Shown here: positions 59,272 to 64,000 of the stretch, in pieces | How the letters are laid out: each line of letters opens with the position of its first letter | Numbering within the stretch: position 1 is the first letter of the stretch | From: Stromatinia cepivora | Taxonomy: Eukaryota; Ascomycota; Leotiomycetes; Helotiales; Sclerotiniaceae | Assembly: GCA_014898415.1 (NCBI GenBank) | Contig: RCTD01000029.1 | Coordinates: 558,001 to 622,000, forward strand | Direction: 5' to 3' | Length of the DNA: 64,000 nucleotides | The notes under the pieces: generated by a model | What the model saw: the letters and a program-made list of their open reading frames with translations, nothing else | Database searches by the model: none | Told to the model about the DNA's origin: nothing | Program-made: the position numbers and the translations under genes

Positions 59272-60787
59272 AATTATTAGTAAATTGCTTCCAGAGTAAT
59301 TCAATTGCTTTTTGTTTTCACTTTTCGACAGGATATTTGGTTTGGCAATGGAAGAGTGTATATGTCAATAGGAGAGATGGCAAGTCTCTTGGGAAAGGTT
59401 GAAACTTGATTGAGAAGAAAATGAAACACTGGACTTACACTCATTTTACAACACGCTTCGACCCCTAAACACAACCCAGCGTTAGATTTAACGAAAGGAT
59501 CTTATGGCTGAGATTGAACAAATAACCGAAAACCGAGGAAACAGGAGGTAGGTAATTCTTGCAATGAACTTTTGTTTATTATTGTATATATATATATAAC
59601 ACAGTGAAAGAACAAATTTTGTACAGAAAAACGAAAGTGGAAAGTTGAGAGTCGAAATTGTTTAATGATTATCTTCAAGGAACCTATCGACCGCTAATCA
59701 GTACTAGATCTAGTATTATATCCTTCCTCTGTACCTTGTTGAACTAATCTGAGACAAGCTTCAGGAACGGTCTGCGGATTGGAAACGAATGAATGGAGCA
59801 AATTTCGATGATTGAATAATTTTAATTGGTCAAGATTGATTTATCGAGTATATTCAGGGATTAATTAGGTTGTACATACTCAATTTCTGGACTGAGCCAC
59901 AGCGGAGACCAGTTCAACAGGCCCAAATGTACTCATTAATGGGAAGCTATTAGAATTAGCCTTTTTCACCCTATGTATTTTTGGAAACATTGCTAGCAAA
60001 ACCCAACATTTTGATGCACTCCGTGATAATCTTGCCTGCGGACAAGCTTACTATAGAACCTATACGGGGAATTATAATGCGCAGCACTTTTCTCATTGTC
60101 AGTTGGTACGAATGGATCCAATTGTATTCTATAACCTGCTCGGCTGACTTTGCAGTTTGAATGGAAAACTAAAACTACGAGGGAGACTGACGGTGAACAA
60201 CTTAATTGATTGGAGATAATTATGCAGATCATTCCGTAACACAAGTCTAGTACTATTCATGTTTCATGACTATACAAGATGGACTATCGGCATTGATGGT
60301 TATTATCCACCTTATGCATGATCAGGAGGGCTGAAAAGGCAAGCTCTCAGATCCTTCTACGACTCATGGTACAGATGCTTCCAAACGTGACACGATGGAA
60401 GGCTAATCACATGATTTTATGTAGAAATTGACCTGAAATTTCATCTTCTCTAAAAGTACATTATTGATAAAATTTAATGTATTTTTGTTTGATGGAGTGG
60501 ATATTAAGATTGTATGGCCAGAAAGTCTTTCGGTACCAGCGATTAGCGCGCATGTAGTTCTTGGAAGCGTTCTCATCCTTTCTCTACCTCGTGTCGCTAG
60601 ATAACCTTTACATAGGGTTGAATGAATACTTTTACCACCATAAATGATTCTATAAATCTCAAATATCCCATCTTATCCTCATCCCGATCTTTACACCCTA
60701 CTGACTGTCAACGGACATTTGATTTCGGCCAATTGACTCTCCCTTCTGCTGCTCGCTCCTCCTTGTGTCATAATCGGTTTAGGCAAG
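59272..60787. other. Intergenic, no gene seen
   Basis: This is the upstream region of SSO1 and the 3' flank of the NACHT-ankyrin gene. It has a TATATA run near 59584-59600. A minus-strand frame at 59993-60244 has no recognisable features. A non-coding first exon for SSO1 may lie here. Confidence 0.5.
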
Positions 60788-63700
60788 TTAGCCTTTATAA
60801 GTGCAAGAAGGCTTCCTCGCCCTTTCCAAACCCCACTCTTTCAGCACTTTCGTCACATCTCTCCGCCCATTCTCCGCCGCCTTCACCCACGCACTTCCCC
60901 ACCATCCCTCAGTATCATCCCTTGCCCCCCTCGCCAACAACACCTCTACCACTTCGGAATGCCCTTCTGAGGCAGCTGCTAACAGTGCAGTTTCAAACAA
61001 TTTGCCTCCCTTAGTATTAACATCAATTCCGCTCTTCAAGCACGTCTCAACTATCTCAGCACTACCCCCAGACGCAGCCGCCTGCAACATATTATGGTAA
61101 ATCCCACCAATATGACGGATGTTTGCACCCTCAGCTAGCAGTAAATTGAAGGCCTTGAGATGCCCTCTTTCAGCAGCGGCCTGAAGAGGAGTAGTGCCAA
61201 GACCATCATGGAATTCGCCTTCATGATCAACGTGTACACCAGAAGACAGTAGCAGGCGTATGATCTCCATATTATTATTGCTTGCAGCAGCATGGAGCAC
61301 ACTACCAGCAAATTCTCGCTCTGCATACAAGTCCGCTCCCAAATCAATGAACAATCGACAAATTTCCAGGTGACCTTTAGCAGCAGCCTCGTGAAGAGCA
61401 CCACCCGATTGCCCAGTGCCGAGATTTATGTTCGCACCATGACTCAATAATAAATTTACCATTTCCAAGTCTCCCCAGTGGGCGGCTTGTTGAAGAGCAG
61501 AGCCAGAATGAAGGTATCGTCCAGAATTATTGTAGCCGTTAACATCGGCTCCCCTTTTCAGAAGTAACTTAACACTGTCCAGAAGTCTGGCAGACCTCTT
61601 CCAGCTACCTGCAGCAGCACTAAGTGCACTACCATTCGTTTCATCCCATGCATTGATATGCGCGCCACAATCCAAAAGTAAGTTAATGAGTTTGAGATTG
61701 CCATTTGAAGCTGCCAACACAAGGGGACACCCTGCATTGGTATCCGCTCCATTTTCCAGAAGAAACAAAATACGTGGATCAACATCCAGTTTGTCATCAT
61801 TGACTTGCCCATGGACTCTCACGGCATCAGCCAGGGCAGTCCCGTGTCTCCGATCTTGCATATTAATATCGGCCCCGTGTTCGAGCAATAAGCGGAGTAG
61901 TTCAATATCCGTCCAGATACTGTTAGTGATGTTGTTATTATTCGCGGCACACTGCAAAGGAGTTGCGTGTATTCCTGCGAGTCCTTTCGGAACTTTGCTG
62001 ACCGACGCTCCATGCTGCAGAAGTGCCCGACATACTTCAATATGACCAGCCAAAGCTGCACTTTGCAGCGCTGTGCCATAATCTTTGCAATGATTAACGT
62101 CGGCTCCCAATGAAAGTAGAAGCAGAACAACCTCAACACGTCCTTTTCTAGCTGCTGCTTTGAGGGGTGTGCTATCAAGTCTTCCTTCTTGGTCGACTCG
62201 AGCACCGATACCTAACAATTTCTTCACCAATCTGACATCGCCACTATACGCTGCCCCTTCCAGCGCAGTGCCCGTACTAGAGATGGCATTTATATCTCCC
62301 CCCCTTTCTATCAAAAGCTGCAGTACGTCGTCATGAGCCCGGGATGCAGCGATCTCCAATGGTGTATATTTGCCGTCTTGAGTAGCCCCAATGTCTGCAC
62401 CAGCATCTAAAAGAAGCCTTACCATTTCAGTATGACCATGATAAGTAGCATAGTGCAAGGCTCTCACCCCGAATAGATTCTCATCCTCAATCGAATCACC
62501 CCTTTCTAGTAATAACCTAGCTGGACCTTGGAGATTTGCAAATGCCATCAGATGCAAAATCACCGCCCCTCTTTGTAAACAATAGCTACTTAGCCTCACA
62601 GGGTATTCATACTGAACGTATATCTCGAAATAACCTTGCGGTTCTTCTAGTTGTGAGACCAGATGTTTTTGGCAAAAGCCAAGCCGCTCCGCTTTCTCGG
62701 CATGTATCAACCAATTTGTAATGGCGTACTTGAAGAGAGGATAGGTGACCCCGTCGAGTGTTTCATCCTTTTCAGTTTCAACAGTCCAATTTCTCTGCAC
62801 TACTTCAGGTTGCTTAAAGTAATTTACGCAGGATCTGGACAAACGATCTTGACTTTGCCCGAGAATCTGACTGTTGGAGAAGTGGCCTTCATCCTCACAG
62901 GGTTCAAGAGATTGGGGCACTACATGTTGTACTAGGAATAGTAGACCTTCCGTAAGCATGAAATCCACCACTGTCTGATGAATGAATTGCACGCGATATA
63001 AACCCGAGGTATACAAGGCTATTTCCACCAACCCTCCAGAAAGTGTCCTCATCAAAGTTTCCATTCGCCTATCGGACTCAATATAATCCTCACTATCTTC
63101 CCATCTTTTGCTTCCAGGATTGTCAGATCCTTCATCGCATGCCATCGCGATTCGTAATTCGGTAGCAGTCAAAGGTCGCTCCGCCAGTGCGACCCATTGC
63201 ATTAACAGCAGTGTCTTGGATCGATATTTAACTTTGATGACATTAGTCAAAATATTTTCGTACACAGCCGCGAGGTCATCCTGTACCTTTTCCAACATTA
63301 TGTGAACATCCTTTAGACTCTCCGTATCGTTAAAAGTCTCCGCAGCCATTGGAACCACAAGCTTGACCCATTGAAAGACACCTAGGGATTTCTTTACAAT
63401 GGCTGCTTCCATCTTCTCCCTGCCCTCAATAGCTACCCGATCATTATCCCAGTTCCGAATTCTTGAGACCAGTTCCACATGAACGAAAACTGCAATATCT
63501 CGCATGTTATGATTTTCCACGTTGACTTCAAAGCCGTCACTTAAGGAGACATTCGGATAATGTCGACAAGAAACGCAGATTTTTAGGAATCCATTATCTG
63601 CGGTTACCCTTTTTTTCATATCGTCAAAATAATCAATCAGCATCCTCGCATTATCATCACCAGCTTCATCAAGTGCGTCGACATATAACATGATGGGTTG

Positions 63701-64000
63701 CGATTTTGCAATGCAAGTGATGGAATTGAATAGCCATTCTTTTAATTCATCTTCAGTCCAGACACAATCATTCTCTGATTTCCCGGGGTCATTTTTCTGG
63801 ATGAAAGACTTCCGCAGCGATTCACGGATGGGAGATGCTTGGAGGTAGAGTTGATGTAACAATTCTCTGTACATTCCCTCCGGGCTTTTTTGAAGAGGAG
63901 AACCTCGACCATGGAAGAAAAAATTCAAAACTAGCTGGCCGGAATCATGATGGCGAAGGTTTGACAGGATATATGCCATAAGTGTGGACTTACCTGCACC
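60788..64000 (-). CDS. NACHT-ankyrin (NLR-like) protein, N-terminal part beyond window
   Basis: The visible 1070 residues begin exactly in the Walker A motif, GAGKSTLMAYIL, at the window edge, so any N-terminal effector domain lies outside. NACHT features follow: FFFHGRG, a Walker B-type block IMLYVDALDEAGDDN, SCRHYPNVSL (sensor-like) and a winged-helix region with WVALAERPLTATELRIAMA and VQFIHQTVVDFML. From about 62580 leftwards, 16-17 ankyrin repeats of about 33 residues run to the stop, for example HYATYHGHTEMVRLLLDAGA and AAAKGHLEICRLFIDLGAD. Several repeats are lengthened by insertions (around 61930 and 61580). Fungal NLRs of this plan act in allorecognition and probably in response to non-self. 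The frame is open throughout. Repeats are diverged from each other, unlike rapidly homogenising WD arrays of HET-E type. Confidence 0.92.
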   Translation of the reverse strand, partial: GAGKSTLMAYILSNLRHHDSGQLVLNFFFHGRGSPLQKSPEGMYRELLHQLYLQASPIRESLRKSFIQKNDPGKSENDCVWTEDELKEWLFNSITCIAKSQPIMLYVDALDEAGDDNARMLIDYFDDMKKRVTADNGFLKICVSCRHYPNVSLSDGFEVNVENHNMRDIAVFVHVELVSRIRNWDNDRVAIEGREKMEAAIVKKSLGVFQWVKLVVPMAAETFNDTESLKDVHIMLEKVQDDLAAVYENILTNVIKVKYRSKTLLLMQWVALAERPLTATELRIAMACDEGSDNPGSKRWEDSEDYIESDRRMETLMRTLSGGLVEIALYTSGLYRVQFIHQTVVDFMLTEGLLFLVQHVVPQSLEPCEDEGHFSNSQILGQSQDRLSRSCVNYFKQPEVVQRNWTVETEKDETLDGVTYPLFKYAITNWLIHAEKAERLGFCQKHLVSQLEEPQGYFEIYVQYEYPVRLSSYCLQRGAVILHLMAFANLQGPARLLLERGDSIEDENLFGVRALHYATYHGHTEMVRLLLDAGADIGATQDGKYTPLEIAASRAHDDVLQLLIERGGDINAISSTGTALEGAAYSGDVRLVKKLLGIGARVDQEGRLDSTPLKAAARKGRVEVVLLLLSLGADVNHCKDYGTALQSAALAGHIEVCRALLQHGASVSKVPKGLAGIHATPLQCAANNNNITNSIWTDIELLRLLLEHGADINMQDRRHGTALADAVRVHGQVNDDKLDVDPRILFLLENGADTNAGCPLVLAASNGNLKLINLLLDCGAHINAWDETNGSALSAAAGSWKRSARLLDSVKLLLKRGADVNGYNNSGRYLHSGSALQQAAHWGDLEMVNLLLSHGANINLGTGQSGGALHEAAAKGHLEICRLFIDLGADLYAEREFAGSVLHAAASNNNMEIIRLLLSSGVHVDHEGEFHDGLGTTPLQAAAERGHLKAFNLLLAEGANIRHIGGIYHNMLQAAASGGSAEIVETCLKSGIDVNTKGGKLFETALLAAASEGHSEVVEVLLARGARDDTEGWWGSAWVKAAENGRRDVTKVLKEWGLERARKPSCTYKG

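Overview
The window is nuclear DNA of a filamentous ascomycete. Genes carry short introns with GTAAGT/GTATGT-like donors, CTAAC/CTGAC branch sites and CAG/TAG acceptors. Kinesin-5, Sso1 syntaxin, SAM37 and mitochondrial IleRS sit beside HET-domain and NACHT-ankyrin genes, a combination typical of Pezizomycotina. The moderate GC content and the look of the proteins suggest a leotiomycete, possibly Sclerotiniaceae; that placement is an inference from memory of protein style, not from a search.

Layout. 0-1 kb: the first two coding exons of a type II NADH dehydrogenase (minus strand), whose remainder is not in the window. 2-5.6 kb: two decayed metabolic genes in tandem, an NAD(P)-binding Rossmann protein with a frameshift and the C-terminal end (C-methyltransferase plus esterase/thioesterase) of a non-reducing polyketide synthase with no 5' domains, a frameshift and a lost splice acceptor. 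They look like the fossil of a secondary-metabolite locus. 5.8-7.3 kb: protein-like blocks of uncertain structure. 8.2-9.7 kb: SAM37, with penta/hexanucleotide arrays just upstream of its start. 9.7-24.8 kb: about 15 kb in which I find no convincing gene. 24.8-25.7 kb: a small two-exon gene of unknown function. 25.7-28.6 kb: no gene, but a diverged 128-bp duplication and a perfect 54-bp tandem duplication stand immediately upstream of a three-exon gene (28.6-30.9 kb) for a 730-residue unknown protein with an internal repeat.

31.7-41.1 kb is a compact housekeeping block: a PHAF1/UPF0183 protein and kinesin-5 share a 0.4-kb divergent promoter, followed by a membrane-anchored ZZ/EF-hand protein. 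41.1-42.3 kb is AT-rich with a degenerate minisatellite. 42.3-49.7 kb holds three minus-strand genes: a HET-domain protein, an Arg/Ser-rich disordered protein and mitochondrial isoleucyl-tRNA synthetase. 52.3-55.9 kb holds a GPI-type aspartic protease (after a long TCC array) and an acidic low-complexity protein. 57.8-59.3 kb is a plasma-membrane syntaxin of Sso1 type with an unusual exoplasmic tail of short repeats. The right edge (60.8-64.0 kb) is a NACHT-ankyrin NLR-like gene cut by the window end exactly at its P-loop.

The genes do not form one pathway. The connected parts are the dead polyketide pair at 2-5.6 kb and the two allorecognition/immunity-type genes (HET, NACHT-ankyrin). The strongest leads are the syntaxin tail, the unknown repeat protein with its duplicated promoter, the large gene-free tract and the polyketide synthase fossil. 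Exon joins given here were worked out by eye from splice consensus and reading frame.
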